A stretch of 64,000 nt of DNA from Ephydatia muelleri (Eukaryota > Porifera > Demospongiae > Spongillida > Spongillidae): contig JABACO010000003.1 of the NCBI GenBank assembly GCA_013339895.1, forward strand, positions 14,347,308 to 14,411,307. Direction: 5' to 3'. Below, in pieces: positions 1 through 9,725 of this stretch. Within the stretch, counting starts at the first letter, position 1. The number at the start of each line of letters is the position of its first letter. Position numbers and translations under genes: made by a program. The notes below the pieces were generated by a model that saw only the letters and a list, made by a program, of their open reading frames with translations, ran no database searches and was not told where the DNA came from.

Positions 1-1590
1 AGGAGTTCTTTTCTCGTAGCGCAGTAGTTACGTTCAGCTTTGGACAATAGGCGACTTCCGTATGCAATTACGTACTCCCTCCCGTGGTTATCCAGCTGTG
101 ACAGTACTGCACCAATTCCTTCATTGCTGGCATCTGTGTCCAAGATGAAGGGTTTCTTGAAGTCAGGATAGCTGAGAATAGGAGGTGAGGACAAGAGTTC
201 ACGAAGTAAGTTGAAGGACTCCTGGCATTGGATGGTCCACTGGAAAACGGACACTGAACACTCGGTAAGCCTGTGTAAGGGTCTTGCAACTTCAGCAAAG
301 TTTCTTATGAACCTCCGGTAGTAGTTTGCAAGGCCAAGGAACTGTTGCACTTCTCTCACATTCTGGGGAGTCGGCCAACACTGCACTTTGCGAAGCTTGT
401 CAGGATCGGCCTCAATCCCATCCTTAGATACAATGTGGCCTAGGTACTGTACTCTTTCCCTGAGGAAGAAACATTTTGCTGGCTTGATCTTCATTCCTGC
501 TTCACGTATGCGGGCAAACACGCTATCCAGATTGCTCAGATGTTCTTCAAACGTCCTACCGATGACGATGATATCGTCCAGATAGACTAGACAAGAGGTC
601 CATTGAAGTCTGCTAAGAACGACATCCATAAGCCTCTGAAATGTAGCTGGAGCATTACAAAGGCCAAACGGCATCACTTTGAATTCAAACAATCCCTCAT
701 TGGTACAGAAAGCCGTCTTTGCTCGATCCTCCTCCTCCAGCTCTACTTGCCAGTAGCCGCTAGCCAAATCGAGCGTCGAAAACAATTGAGATTCAGATAG
801 CATCTCCAGGGTATCGTCAATTCGAGGAAGTGGGTAGGCGTCCTTACGGGTGACCTCGTTCAACTTGCGATAGTCTACGCAAAATCGTACACTGCCATCT
901 TTCTTCTTGGCTAGTACAATAGGAGAAGCCCATCCGCTTTTAGAGGGTTGTATGATGTCGTTGTCCATCATCTCTTTGATGAGTTCCTTGACAACTGTTC
1001 TCTGAGCTGGTGGTGTTCTGCGAGGATGCTGTCTGATGGGTAGAGACGAGCTTGTATGGATAGCATGTTGAACCTTAGAAGTCTGTCCCAGCTTCTGACC
1101 TGGACAAGCAAACACATCGGCATACTGCTGTAGAAGAGCGAATAGTCTCCCCCTCTGTTCATCTGAAATACTGGTGGGAGATTGTGCCAACTGGCGAAGG
1201 ACGTTTGCCTTATCTATCGGACATGTTCGGATTTCTGCAGGTGATGATAAAGCTCCTATCTGCCACTCTTCTATTCTGTGAAGCTCACCAATTGTTGTGC
1301 CCTGACGAAAGGTGATGCTTTGGTCGCTGGCGTTCAGCACACGGACTGGGATAGAGGTACAGGTTTCCAGGATCGCTCTGGCTATGACCACGGACTGGGA
1401 TTTGAGGTGGTGCCCTTCGAGAAGCCATAATCCATAAGGTGGCAGTTCTGATTTCCCAACAACTTCAATTTCACACCTTGGGGGAATAATGGTGGTCTCA
1501 GCCAGTCTGACATCACAAGTGGGGGACGTTTTCTGGCACAAAGGAAACACTGTGCCACCCGCTAAGATCAGCTTCTTCCTTGGGATATCA
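1..1590 (-). CDS. pol: Ty3/gypsy pol: reverse transcriptase and RNase H, partial
   Basis: Copies the element RNA into DNA and degrades the RNA strand. On the minus strand the frame is open from about 1590 to the window edge. Seen in order: a linker, the RT entry block with VDYRKLNEVT near 875, LFSTLDLASGYWQ near 790, MPFGLCNAPATFQ near 665, the catalytic YLDDI near 575, GLANYYRRFI near 315, and the RNase H start FILDTDASNEGIG near 140. All key RT aspartates are present. The RNase H tail and integrase are cut by the window edge. The frame is separated from the protease by one apparent single-base shift at about 1590. Assignment to Ty3/gypsy rests on these motifs and on the domain order. Confidence 0.93.
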
Positions 1591-2041
1591 TTGTGCAACT
1601 ATTGTCCTGGAGAAAATCCATCCCGAGAATGCCATCAGAAGTAAGGTTATCGGTAATAATCACGCTGGTAGTGACCAAGGAAGCTCCAATGTTGAGTTGA
1701 ATCTTTGCTCGTCCGAGTATCTTCAATGGCGATCCATCTACTCCAACCAAACGTGGCCCTTCCCATTTCTCCAGCATCCCTTCGTTGATTTTACTCCATA
1801 TCTTACTGTCAAGTAGCGACGCCGCGGCTCCTGTATCGACCAGAAGCTTGAGACCCACCCCCTTCACATTACCGTACAGAAAAAATGATTCTTGAAACAA
1901 ATTTGAGATTACAACAGTTTCAGTTCGAGCCTTCTGTTCACAACCTTCGGTAGGCAGGCTCACGCCATCGAAGGACTGTCGTTTCCCTGACGCTTCCGCT
2001 GTGCTCTGCAATAACGGGCAACGTGGCCAGGACCTCCGCAA
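1568..2041 (-). pseudogene. Ty3/gypsy aspartic protease
   Basis: Retroelement aspartic protease that would process the Gag-Pol polyprotein. The active-site block reads LLVDTGAAASLLD and the second conserved block ILGMDFL sits about 70 residues later, the normal spacing. The frame ends at a stop at 1568, just after ILGMDFLQDN. The next frame continues straight into the pol linker, so a one-base indel near 1590 probably created the stop. The N-terminal 30 or so residues of this frame are a shadow of the gag zinc-knuckle region. Confidence 0.85.
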
Positions 2042-2741
2042 TTCCAGCAGGTTAGGGGACGATCGTTACTTCTATTAGGCCTCCTACCATCCCCTGTCCT
2101 CTCTCTCTCTCCTTCTAGTCGAGCCTCCAACCGTTCCATTCTTTCCGTTAATTTCTTAACAACGTCGGACGTGACAGGACTCGTCCCCGCTCCTCCAATC
2201 AGCTGGTCGTTGTCACTCCTCCCACCACATGCGATTTGGAATCCGCGTAGCACTCGATTTCCAATGTTGCGCTTACAGCAGTATCTAGCGTAGCTGGCCT
2301 TCTCTGCCGTACAGCGAAAGCTACTTGAGAGTTGTCGATAAGCGACAGGAACACGTTCAGCGCCAGCTGCTCCTTGGCTTTGTCTTCGAGGTCTGGATAC
2401 CCTTTCTGTGCCATTATTCTCAGTCGGTCCGCCAGATCTGCCCACCCTTCTTCTTTCTTCCTCTTAGCCGTCTGCAACTCGGTCTGGTAGCGTTCACGTC
2501 TACAAGATGGCTCGAATCTCTCCTGCAACGTCTCTTTGGCGGTCTTGTAGTCCGCGATGCTTTGCGGCGAAAGTCTCTGGAACGATGCCAGCGCGCGTCC
2601 CGTCAAACTGATTTTTAACCACTGCAACTTAGCAGCGGCGTCCCACTTGTTGATATCTGCCGCACTCTCAAAATGGAAGATCCATTGATCCCAGGATTCT
2701 TCACCCGAGAACTTCCCGGGAGTCACGGTAGGTCTAGCCAT
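1960..2741 (-). pseudogene. gag: Ty3/gypsy gag: capsid region and zinc knuckle
   Basis: Structural protein of the element particle. The ATG at 2741 follows the primer-binding site by 7 bases. The first frame (2741 to 2199) gives a capsid-like protein with W-rich start GKFSGEESWDQWIFHFE and ends in an out-of-frame tail. A second frame then continues with a coiled-coil-like segment (KKLTERMERLEARLEGE) and a CCHC zinc knuckle, CWNCGGPGHVARYC, typical of nucleocapsids. The join near 2215 needs a frameshift. The capsid-like part is recognised from position and composition; the knuckle is seen directly. Confidence 0.85.
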
Positions 2742-2748
2742 ATCCTCG

Positions 2749-2766
2749 ATCCTGCCGACTACGCCA
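2749..2766 (-). other. Primer-binding site matching tRNA-Ser 3' end
   Basis: On the minus strand this reads TGGCGTAGTCGGCAGGAT. Its complement is the 3' acceptor end, with CCA, of a standard animal tRNA-Ser (AGA type), as far as I know that tRNA. It sits one or two bases inside the candidate LTR and just before the gag ATG, the expected place for the minus-strand primer of a Ty3/gypsy element. Confidence 0.78.
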
Positions 2767-2767
2767 A

Positions 2768-2915
2768 TGTAGTGCGTGTAATCAAACGATATCTATGCGC
2801 CTAGTACATGGACAGAATGTGTATATATACTAACCCTAACAGAATGTTCTAGAAGGGGTTAGAGTACAAGCACATGACTATTTAACACTTCAGGCGTTCG
2901 TGCGTCATCGTTACA
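2768..2915 (-). repeat. Candidate 5' LTR, about 148 bp
   Basis: The plus-strand sequence starts TGTAGTG directly next to the primer-binding site and may end at TTACA (2911-2915), giving TG...CA style termini. It contains a TATATATA stretch near 2820-2830 that could be the LTR promoter. The partner LTR lies outside the window, so the outer boundary is an inference. Confidence 0.45.
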
Positions 2916-3049
2916 TATGCACTAGAAATCAATAATAGGGCACTAGTTTTTCAAAAAACGAGCGCCCTATTATCGATTTCAAGTGACATGCATCAATCTG
3001 TTTTTGCTGTGTGGGGTTCGGTGGAGACGATTTTTGAATGGGGATGCTC

Positions 3050-4110
3050 CTTGCCATAGCTATAGTACTGCCTTCAGTGCTGCGAGACAATGTGCTCGAG
3101 AAATTGCATGCTGATGTGTGCATGGGGAGGAGAAGCAAAACTGATGCATCGTGTGTAGGAGCGTTACTACTGGCCTGCATGGCTACTCAGAGAGCGTGAA
3201 AGTTTGGTGCAGGACGACGTGTGTCAAGTGTGCCTGAAGGAAGTCGCCATCCCTCAAAGGAGGGCTTCCATGCAGACAATGCAAGCAGGGTATCCTATGC
3301 ACATCGTAGCATGCAGTGGACATAATGGGACCTCTGTACCAGTGACCGCTGACGGAAATAAGTACGTGCTTGTTGCAGTTGACTACTTCACAAGGTGGGT
3401 TGAGGCATACGGGATACCAAATGAAGAAGCCACCACAGTAGCCAGGAAATGGGTGGATGAAGTATTTTGCCGCTTCTCACCACCCGAACAACTGCATTCA
3501 GATCAGGAAGACAATTTGAATCGGACAGGAGCTGTGTGAATTGCTCCAGGTACATAAGACCCCTTATCACCCACAATGTAATGGAGTAGTCGAACGTTTT
3601 AATAGAACGTTGCTGGACATGCTGTCGACTACAGTGGGCGACGACCCATCCGACTGGCCAAAGTATTAGGAAACTTTGTCTTGCCTGCAACTCGAGTGTG
3701 CACTCTCCATTCTCCTTTATGTTTGGACGGCAAGTCCGACTGCCAGTCGACCTGATGTACGGCACTAGCTCGCCAGTTTCCCAAGGTATCCCAATGTATG
3801 TGAAGTCACTGCAGCACACCTTGAAAGAAGCTCACGAGTTTGTTCGGGTAAAATGTCAAGTAGAGCATAGCAGACAAAAGATGCTATATGACAGAAGAGT
3901 GCACAGAAAAATGTATATCAAGTCGGGGATATGGTTCTACTACATAGCTATGTGATACCACGGGGCAAGTCTAGGAAATTGCACAATCTATATGGAAAGG
4001 CCCGTTTCGGGTAAAAGAGATATTAGGTGAGAGCGTCTACATAATCCGAAACGCAAAAAGTGGTAAGCCTAAAATAATCCATTTCGACAGACTCAAGCCG
4101 TTTCTTTCGA
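3050..4110 (+). pseudogene. Ty3/gypsy integrase, broken copy
   Basis: Integrase of a second Ty3/gypsy element, opposite in orientation to the first. Seen in order: a decayed zinc-binding N-terminus with YYWPAW near 3160, the core start YVLVAVDYFTRWVEAYG near 3365, the second aspartate block LHSDQ near 3495, the third block TPYHPQCNGVVERFNRTLL near 3560, FMFGRQVRLPVDLMYG near 3715, and a C-terminal GPF-type module (KGPFRVKEILGESVYIIR) near 4000. There are stops near 3539 and 3667 and several frame changes, so it cannot make a functional protein. No RT precedes it; the 5' part is lost. Confidence 0.87.
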
Positions 4111-4404
4111 GTACTGACGTCCGTGATGTGAGACGGACTGATGAGAACACCTCCACAACAGTATCTACTACACCTTTGAAGCCCCCCCCCCCCCCAGTTA
4201 TCGGTTCAGGGACGAAACTGCTGGGCAGTTCTGGCGATGTAACCGATGATGAGACTGAAAACCCGCACGAGGAACTCCTACAATAGAAGACGAACCTGAA
4301 CCAGAAACAGGTCAACCTCCTGCAGGCCGTGAAGAAGGTTCCGCACAGATATTCATAAGAAGAGTTCCAGATTGCTATGGGACATACGTACAACACTGAA
4401 CTGC
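4111..4404 (+). other. 3' non-integrase tail of broken Ty3 element
   Basis: Region between integrase and polypurine tract. It has a C/G homopolymer near 4183 and a low-complexity frame rich in E, P and T. I see no domain; it is probably the decayed end of pol. Confidence 0.4.
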
Positions 4405-4523
4405 AGTGGGGGGGGGAGTGGTGTAATGCGAGCATGCGCAGTTAGGCATTACGTAGTATTCATTTTCTATGTATGCCACTAGAGTAATCTAGCGCTCCCT
4501 GCACCCTTGCCGGTATCATTACA
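4405..4523 (+). repeat. Polypurine tract and 3' LTR (102 bp)
   Basis: A purine run (about 4405-4421) directly precedes 4422, where TGTAATG begins. The matching terminus CATTACA ends at 4523. The perfect 7-bp inverted ends and the position right after the integrase and a short tail support a short 3' LTR of 102 bp. No second copy is present because the element is 5' truncated. Confidence 0.65.
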
Positions 4524-4903
4524 GTAGCATTATCAATTATGAGATAATGATTATACATATAATGAAGTCTGGGTACAAGACGAGGGTAAAGACGAGGGTA
4601 ACAGATTGCCCTCGGCAGATTGGCATACATGTATGCTCGTTTGGTGTGAGTGCATCTCTACATCAATACGAGAAAACGCAACATAAACATAGACATGCAT
4701 ATTTTTTACGGCCTGTAAAGGTAATTGCTTATGTATTAAACGTTTCATGCCTCAATGTAGATTATGGAGAATCAATTGTGATTTTCTCAGCATTGAGTCA
4801 GAGAGAATTAGTTTTGTGAGCTTAAGAGATCCCAAAATTGACATAAAAAATGATGTCAGAGCACACAGGAGGCCTAAATGGTTATATGTTGTACAGTACT
4901 AAC

Positions 4904-5665
4904 CTTGTTCGAACGTGAGTTGTAGTAGCCCACGTGATCCCATGTTGCAATAAATAGCCACACGGGGGTGAAGTTGGGTCCAGTCAAAATGGACGGAACG
5001 TCACGGACTGCGTTTGCTAGAAGTGAAGTATCATTTGTAGTTCTATACCACACAGATCTTGCACCACGAGTATCAACGTCAGAGAAAAATGGTGCAATCA
5101 TTGGACTCCCAGAAAAAGGAAACGGAGTTGAAGTAAGGCCGGAATAAGCTGCATCGAATGTTATATCACCATTGTTATTAACCTGCAAACAAAACAAAAC
5201 GCAATATTGCATGCATTAGACGTTTCTACACCGCTACAGTGTAATGCATGCGGTATATCTACTCTCTCATATAGTACTGCTAAGGAATATTCAGCGATGT
5301 CTACCATGTGTGCAAGGCAATGGTGCTATAATGGTCATGCATGTAGGAACATGCATGGGAACTCGTTAAACAGAAGCACGGAAATGAGTCAACATGGGAG
5401 CAATGCATGAATAGGAGCCTCTTATGGAAATTTGAGGGAACCAGAAATTAGTTGTGCATGCGACATCAAAACTTACGTAAAGTTTTGTTTGCGAAGTACC
5501 AAAAAACAAGAATGGTGATGGCAGTAGTATTGCACCAGAAGATCCGTCATCGGAAGTGGGCAATCTGTTATCACCAGCTGCAGATCCGTATGAATAAAAT
5601 GAACTCAAAGGGATCGCCGTCCCGAATGGAGTGCACATCACCAACAGTAAACCGAACACCGCCAT
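4904..5665 (-). CDS. NIDO-domain secreted protein, first two coding exons
   Basis: Two exons join in phase 0. Exon 1 (5477-5665) starts at ATG 5665 with a hydrophobic signal peptide (MAVFGLLLVMCTPFGTA) and ends in KLY at a GTAAGT donor. Exon 2 (4904-5182) has a TTTGTTTGCAG acceptor and a GTTAGT donor. The joined product reads FGTSQTKLY then VNNNGDITF, followed by APFFSDVDTRG and VWLFIATWDHVGYY. This is the pattern of the nidogen extracellular (NIDO) domain found in nidogen, mucin-4 and sushi-domain proteins, which act outside the cell. Downstream exons are not found before the retroelement at 4523, so the gene is either interrupted by transposons or continues after a long intron. The start is chosen for the signal peptide. 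Confidence 0.75.
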
Positions 5666-5911
5666 GGAGACTGACTTTAATTTATGTGGTCTGTGAGGGC
5701 ATAAAATGCAGAAATACTGGGGGTTAGCTCACATGAGTGCTATAGGGTCTGCAAAATCAATGCAGATGACTCTGCCATTTAGTGTATACATGCATGTAGC
5801 GGCTCGCACATCGCACATTCGCACATCAGCAAAAAAAACTCAATTCACCTGGAAATTGTAGAAACTGTTAGTTTTCGTAGCAAACCTTTGAGTTTTGCCA
5901 CTAGCAATCTA

Positions 5912-5977
5912 ATGACTTCACTGTTTATACGGCCAAAGCTAATTGACATGTTGGGCTCGTATAAACAGTGAAGTCAT
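5912..5977. repeat. Perfect 20-bp inverted repeat (hairpin)
   Basis: The 20-bp arm at 5912-5931 (ATGACTTCACTGTTTATACG) is repeated as its exact reverse complement at 5958-5977, with a 26-bp loop. The flanks do not extend the pairing. It may be the core of a small foldback element. Confidence 0.9.
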
Positions 5978-6205
5978 CAAAGTGCATAGCGTGATACTTA
6001 GACATAAAAAAGTTTCATCCTTTTTTGAATATCTTGATTCTCTAAAATTACCGATTGGAAGTATTGAAATTCTGATCACAGAATATTGTTTGGGAACCAT
6101 CTGGCAATAAGTGTTCGTGAAATCAATATCACTCACGTGACATCTTGGGATAACACTCAATTAGTTCCAGTTACTGCTCCAAACGCACTGTTTTTAGTGG
6201 ATCAG
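5978..6205. other. Intergenic, nothing recognised
   Basis: A+T-rich sequence between the hairpin and the Ngaro-type terminal repeats. No coding signal or repeat structure was recognised. Confidence 0.4.
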
Positions 6206-6377
6206 TATTTAACGTTCACGCACGTGCTGCGAGCTGTCGCCGCTACATAAGCTAGACCTACTTTTGGGGGTAGTGTGTCGGGTCAGCGGGACACGCCCCA
6301 TCGCTGGGGGTGTGTGTGCTTGGACCTGCGTGTGTAGCCCCGCCCGGGGTTGCGTTGGCGCATGCAGGTCCGATCCC
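6206..6377 (-). repeat. Terminal repeat B2
   Basis: Near-identical in direct orientation to 6585-6763: both start TATTTAACGTTCACGCACG, share GCTACATAAGC and GGGTCAGCGGGACACGCCCC, and end GCCGATCCC or GTCCGATCCC. B2 lacks about 18 bp near its start and has a short insertion at 6249. Confidence 0.88.
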
Positions 6378-6445
6378 GTACACAAGGTCACATCACTGCT
6401 AACGAGTGATGGAGACTTGGAGGTGGCGCCAGGGGAGGGTGGTGG

Positions 6446-6581
6446 CTCGAAGAGTTCTTCTCGCTAGCTGCCAGCGACCGCGTGTAGTGAATAGCGTGAA
6501 TGCGCATGCGCGGGGCGCCTAAGATGCGCGTGCGCTGCGGGGCGTACTACGTTAACCGCGTTTAACTACATGTACGTTAAA
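6446..6581 (-). repeat. Terminal repeat A2
   Basis: Direct copy of 13989-14108: both begin CTCGAAGAGTTCTTCTCGC and end in a CGTTTAACTAC...GTTAAA block. It lies between B2 and B1, as expected for the split-repeat retroelement structure. Confidence 0.9.
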
Positions 6582-6584
6582 GTT

Positions 6585-6763
6585 TATTTAACGTTCACGC
6601 ACGCCGTGGGGGTCGACGGGTGTGCTGCGAGCTGCCGCCGCTACATAAGCTTGGGGGTAGTGTGACGGGTCAGCGGGACACGCCCCATTGCTGGGTGTGT
6701 GTATGCTTGACCTGCGTGTGTAGCGCCGCTCGGGGTTGCGTAGGCGTATGCAGGGCCGATCCC
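6585..6763 (-). repeat. Terminal repeat B1
   Basis: Direct copy of B2, placed immediately 3' of the tyrosine recombinase frame in element orientation and abutting A2. Confidence 0.88.
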
Positions 6764-6923
6764 CAGAGGTCGACATTAACGAGGGAGACCACACACACCC
6801 CCAAACGTAGGAAATAGTGATCATTTGTGGTGTGGGCGAACCAAGTCAATGTTATTTGCACGGCTTGTGCGGTGTGCGCGCTGTAGACTATAACTGAAAC
6901 AGTTGCTACTTGGGTGCGAGCGT

Positions 6924-7148
6924 CTATCCGATGCGGGAAATTAAGGCTGACGCTGAAACGAGTTGCTGCCGAGATGTCCGGATGTAGCTTAGGAATGCCG
7001 CGCTGTTCCAGCGACCGAGTAGCTGTATGGTTGAATCTTCAATGCCAGCGGCTGCGGCGGGCGTTGCTGCTCCGATTCTGAAGCTATGCCCTGCATAGTC
7101 GCAGGCTGGCAGCCCCAAGGTCAATAGGGCCTTACGCACCTCCGACAT
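6924..7148 (-). pseudogene. Tyrosine recombinase, C-terminal catalytic part
   Basis: C-terminal fragment of the tyrosine recombinase that integrates circular Ngaro/DIRS cDNA. The motif GHSFRIGAATPAAAAGI carries the conserved H-x-x-R pair, followed by LGRWNSAAFLSYIRT, where the tyrosine of YIRT is the candidate nucleophile. About 75 residues remain; the N-terminal two thirds, including the first catalytic arginine, are missing. The frame is cut near 7148 by unrelated repeat sequence. Confidence 0.87.
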
Positions 7149-7164
7149 GCAGGTTTCAAGACCG

Positions 7165-7321
7165 TGTACAGTGCATGCACGTGTATATGTATAAGTAACA
7201 CATCCACCAAGATATCGAAGTTACAAGGGGGGACAAGCTATCCTAAAGACGGACAACGTATACTAGGATAGGGTGTCCGTAGGGGGACAGCCTATCCGGG
7301 GGGACAAGCTATCCTGTTACA
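7165..7321. mobile_element. Candidate small Ginger-like MITE with GGATA/TATCC motifs
   Basis: 157-bp segment starting TGTACAG and ending CTGTTACA. It is filled with GGATA and TATCC motifs like those at the ends of the Ginger element at 11015-13556. Flanking tetramers are ACCG and CCCG, a three-of-four match to a 4-bp duplication. It sits exactly between the RNase H and recombinase remnants. A deletion is also needed here because much of the recombinase is missing. Confidence 0.4.
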
Positions 7322-8741
7322 CCCGCCCCAAACTGCGGCTGTCATGATGATGGGGAGCATCTCCTTTATGGAAATGGAGAGAGGGAGCGATCGTGCATCC
7401 CATGGAATCTGCAACCAGAGGAGATTCCAGGACGCCCCGCAACCCCATGATCCGGCTGCATCTGAGGAGAAATGAAGATGCTCGTCGGCGGGACTGGGCA
7501 TGAGGGCGATGCCATTCTAGTCGGATATGAAGGTGTTCCACCAAGAGAGATCCGCGCGGAAATCTCTGTTGAGGCGTACTAGGTGGTGGCCCCTCGAGGC
7601 GAATGGGCCTGAAAGCAGATTTATCATACGCCGAAGGAACGAGCGTCCCGGCTTGACAACCTTGCAGGCGTGCTGGAGAAGGGCAATCAGGGATTCTAGC
7701 TCTCTCCTGCGACATGCTTTTCTGTCGTTCCAATCCAGTAGAGTAGCATTGATGCGGGTGAGTTTGTCGTTTGGGAAGGCGCAGGGATCAGGCTTCGGTG
7801 TCGAGTTCGATGCCGAGGAAAGTGAGGCACGACGTCGGGCCTTCGCATTTCCCTGCCGCCAGGGGAACGCCCAGTTCCTTGCAAGCGAGATTCATTGTTC
7901 GCAGGCTGTCGGCGCATTGAGAGGAGTGAGGCGCGCCCACCATTACGAAGTCGTCCAGGCATTGCGCGATGTGCGGTACCCCTCTTTGGCGAACAATCCA
8001 TTCTAATGCGTCGGCGAGAGCAGTGAAGATCTTGGCTGATGACCTGAGGCCAAAAGGCAGCATGGCGTCGCAGTAGATCCACCCGACCACTCAACCACTA
8101 GCAGCTGGCGGTCGTCCGGGTGTACTGGTAACAGGCGGTAGGCAGATTCAATATCGATCTTAGCGAGGAGTGACCCGGCCCCCAGTGGAGCCACAATCGC
8201 GGCGACGGTGTCAATTGACACGTATGACAGTGAGCAGAGCACGGGATCGATGCCGTCGTTTACGCTGTACCCCGGGGGAAAGGACAGGTCGGTAATTAGG
8301 CGCCACTTGCCGGGGGTGTGCCCCTTTGGCACGACCCCAATTCGATTGCAGTGAACGAACTGCGCCACCTTAGTTGGAAGGGGGCCGATCTGGCGACCAA
8401 GGGTGATTTCGTTGTCGATGTAGGCGGCCACGATCGTCTGCTGCTTCAACGCGGAGGGCATGTTCTTGGTAACTGCCCCTAGGGGTTGGCGGCGGTTGAA
8501 CCCGACGCGGAACCCGTTTATAAGGCCATTAATCAAGTAGGTGTCGGGGTGAGCGTGAAGTAATCGGGCCCACGCGTCGTGGCAGAGGGGAGTGGAACCA
8601 CCTTGGAATGAGCAGCGGGCTCTGGCGAGAGCCAAGACATCGGTGGCGGTTGGCAAGAATTGCTGCAGCTTGAGGAGGTGGGCCGTATACGGGTAGCGAC
8701 CTGGAGGTGTGGAGGGATGGAAGTATGACGTCGCTACCCAC
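7322..8741 (-). pseudogene. Ngaro/DIRS-type reverse transcriptase and RNase H
   Basis: RT/RNase H of the tyrosine-recombinase retroelement. In the first frame (from 8656): DTYLINGLINGFRVGF, then FVHCNRIGVVPKG, KWRLITDLSFPPG, and LLAKIDIESAYRLLPVHP with a catalytic aspartate. Near 8090 the frame shifts and continues with MLPFGLRSSAKIFTAL and the catalytic CLDDFVMVG, then FLGIELDT. A second shift near 7788 leads to the RNase H part, with DLSWWNTFISDWNG and LHFSSDAAGSWGCGA (7290-7570). At least two frameshifts make this copy inactive. The LPV-P and LDDF style is that of DIRS/Ngaro RT, not of Ty3 or LINE RT. Confidence 0.9.
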
Positions 8742-9071
8742 CCGGCGGCGGCAATACGTAGTGACCGGCTATGCTAAACGTCGCGCGTGCGGCAGTGTAA
8801 GCAGCAAATCATTGAAGGTCACGCCCTGATGGCGGAGCAATGAGAGCAACATGCATGCACTGTACCAGGGGAAGGGACCACTGATAGCCAAGAGGAAGCA
8901 TGAGGAGCAGCCACTGACAGGAGGCGAGCTCTGTTAGCTGGAGAGGAGGATTCCAACAAGATGTGGAAATGTTGGGCTTGGATCAATCCTGACAAGACCT
9001 TTATTAATTATTATTAGATTAATAAAATAAGACCAAATTACACCAAGAATAATAATAAACACAGGAAAAAG
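8742..9071. other. Break between Ngaro body and inserted A+T-rich DNA
   Basis: To about 8760 the GC-rich Ngaro sequence continues; after about 8990 the sequence turns A+T-rich with ATTAATTATTATTAG-type runs that look like the 3' tail of a minus-strand retroposon. No gene is recognised. Confidence 0.4.
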
Positions 9072-9290
9072 TTACGATGACTGGATCCTACTTAATATGG
9101 CTGTAGCAACACAACGAACATATAGTTCATGTAGAATGACTGATTTGGGCTTTTGAAGCCTGATGGAAAGCCTCGAAGCCAGCTGGGAGAAACAGGCCAT
9201 GGCCTCAGGTCCCCATGCTCCATATGTTTCAGTCACCAGGGGGACACAAAACCAACCCAGATCTCCACATTTGTCATCATCAGCTGAGTG
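9072..9290 (-). pseudogene. Non-LTR retrotransposon ORF2 C-terminal fragment
   Basis: On the minus strand the frame ending at the TAA at 9072-9074 reads CVPLVTETYGAWGPEAMACF, then SQLASRLSIRLQKPKS and ILHELYVRC. This matches the C-terminal tail often seen in invertebrate RT-like proteins of the kind 'plaVETyGaWG.eA...s.lA.rl'. It is followed (leftward) by an A/T-rich tail, as expected at a LINE 3' end. Only about 70 codons remain. The family match is from memory of the pattern. Confidence 0.55.
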
Positions 9291-9474
9291 CTTCCTGACC
9301 TCTCCAGCAAGGAGAGTGGGCCAACCTACACGACTCAGCTACAAATTCACGAAGACTATTGTGGCGATATTAAAATATATAATTATTATACTTATTATAC
9401 AACAATTAGTTGCATGTGTTAAGTCACTTGTTTTGTTATGAAACACTTACCATACATGTAGAGAAGTCAGATGT

Positions 9475-9560
9475 GACACAAACAGATGAATTGGATGCTA
9501 GAATTGTTGACATAGGAACACAAACAGATGAGTTGGATGCAAGAATTAAGGTTGACTTAG
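9475..9560 (+). repeat. 42-bp tandem duplication encoding TQTDELDARI
   Basis: Two copies of a 42-bp unit encode TQTDELDARIVDIG and TQTDELDARIKVDLG. The change pattern is mostly silent or conservative. It may be part of an exon: GTQTD motifs occur in THAP-type and other transposon-related proteins, but no complete domain is seen here. Confidence 0.55.
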
Positions 9561-9725
9561 GTGGAAATATGAAATACACCATATTTAGCACACTCATTTT
9601 CTGGCTATGCTTGACCTACAGGGGTGATGCAATAAATGTGATATTAAAGATTTTAATTTCATGTGGATTGTACATGTACCTTGGCTGTAACCAAACATAA
9701 ATCTGCACAATTTGATCCCGCTTAC

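Larger units (their letters stand above)
1..2915 (-). mobile_element. Ty3/gypsy LTR retrotransposon, 5' part
   Basis: Reading leftward on the minus strand, the order is candidate LTR, tRNA primer-binding site, gag with a zinc knuckle, aspartic protease, reverse transcriptase and RNase H. This is the Ty3/gypsy order. The integrase and the second LTR would lie beyond position 1, so the element cannot be called complete. The coding region changes frame three times: near 2215 (inside gag), near 2000 (gag to protease) and near 1590 (protease to reverse transcriptase). From there the pol frame reads open to the window edge. The frame changes may be decay or partly programmed frameshifting; the sequence alone does not decide. 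Confidence 0.9.

Noticed and set aside
68..298. Separate small protein at the left end
   Set aside because: It overlaps, out of frame, the clear RNase H start of the Ty3 pol on the same strand.
2325..2618. Plus-strand gene over gag
   Set aside because: It lies antisense to the recognised gag and has no motif.
2749..2766. A tRNA-Ser gene
   Set aside because: Only the 18-base 3' end complement is present; there is no cloverleaf, and its position fits a retroelement primer site.
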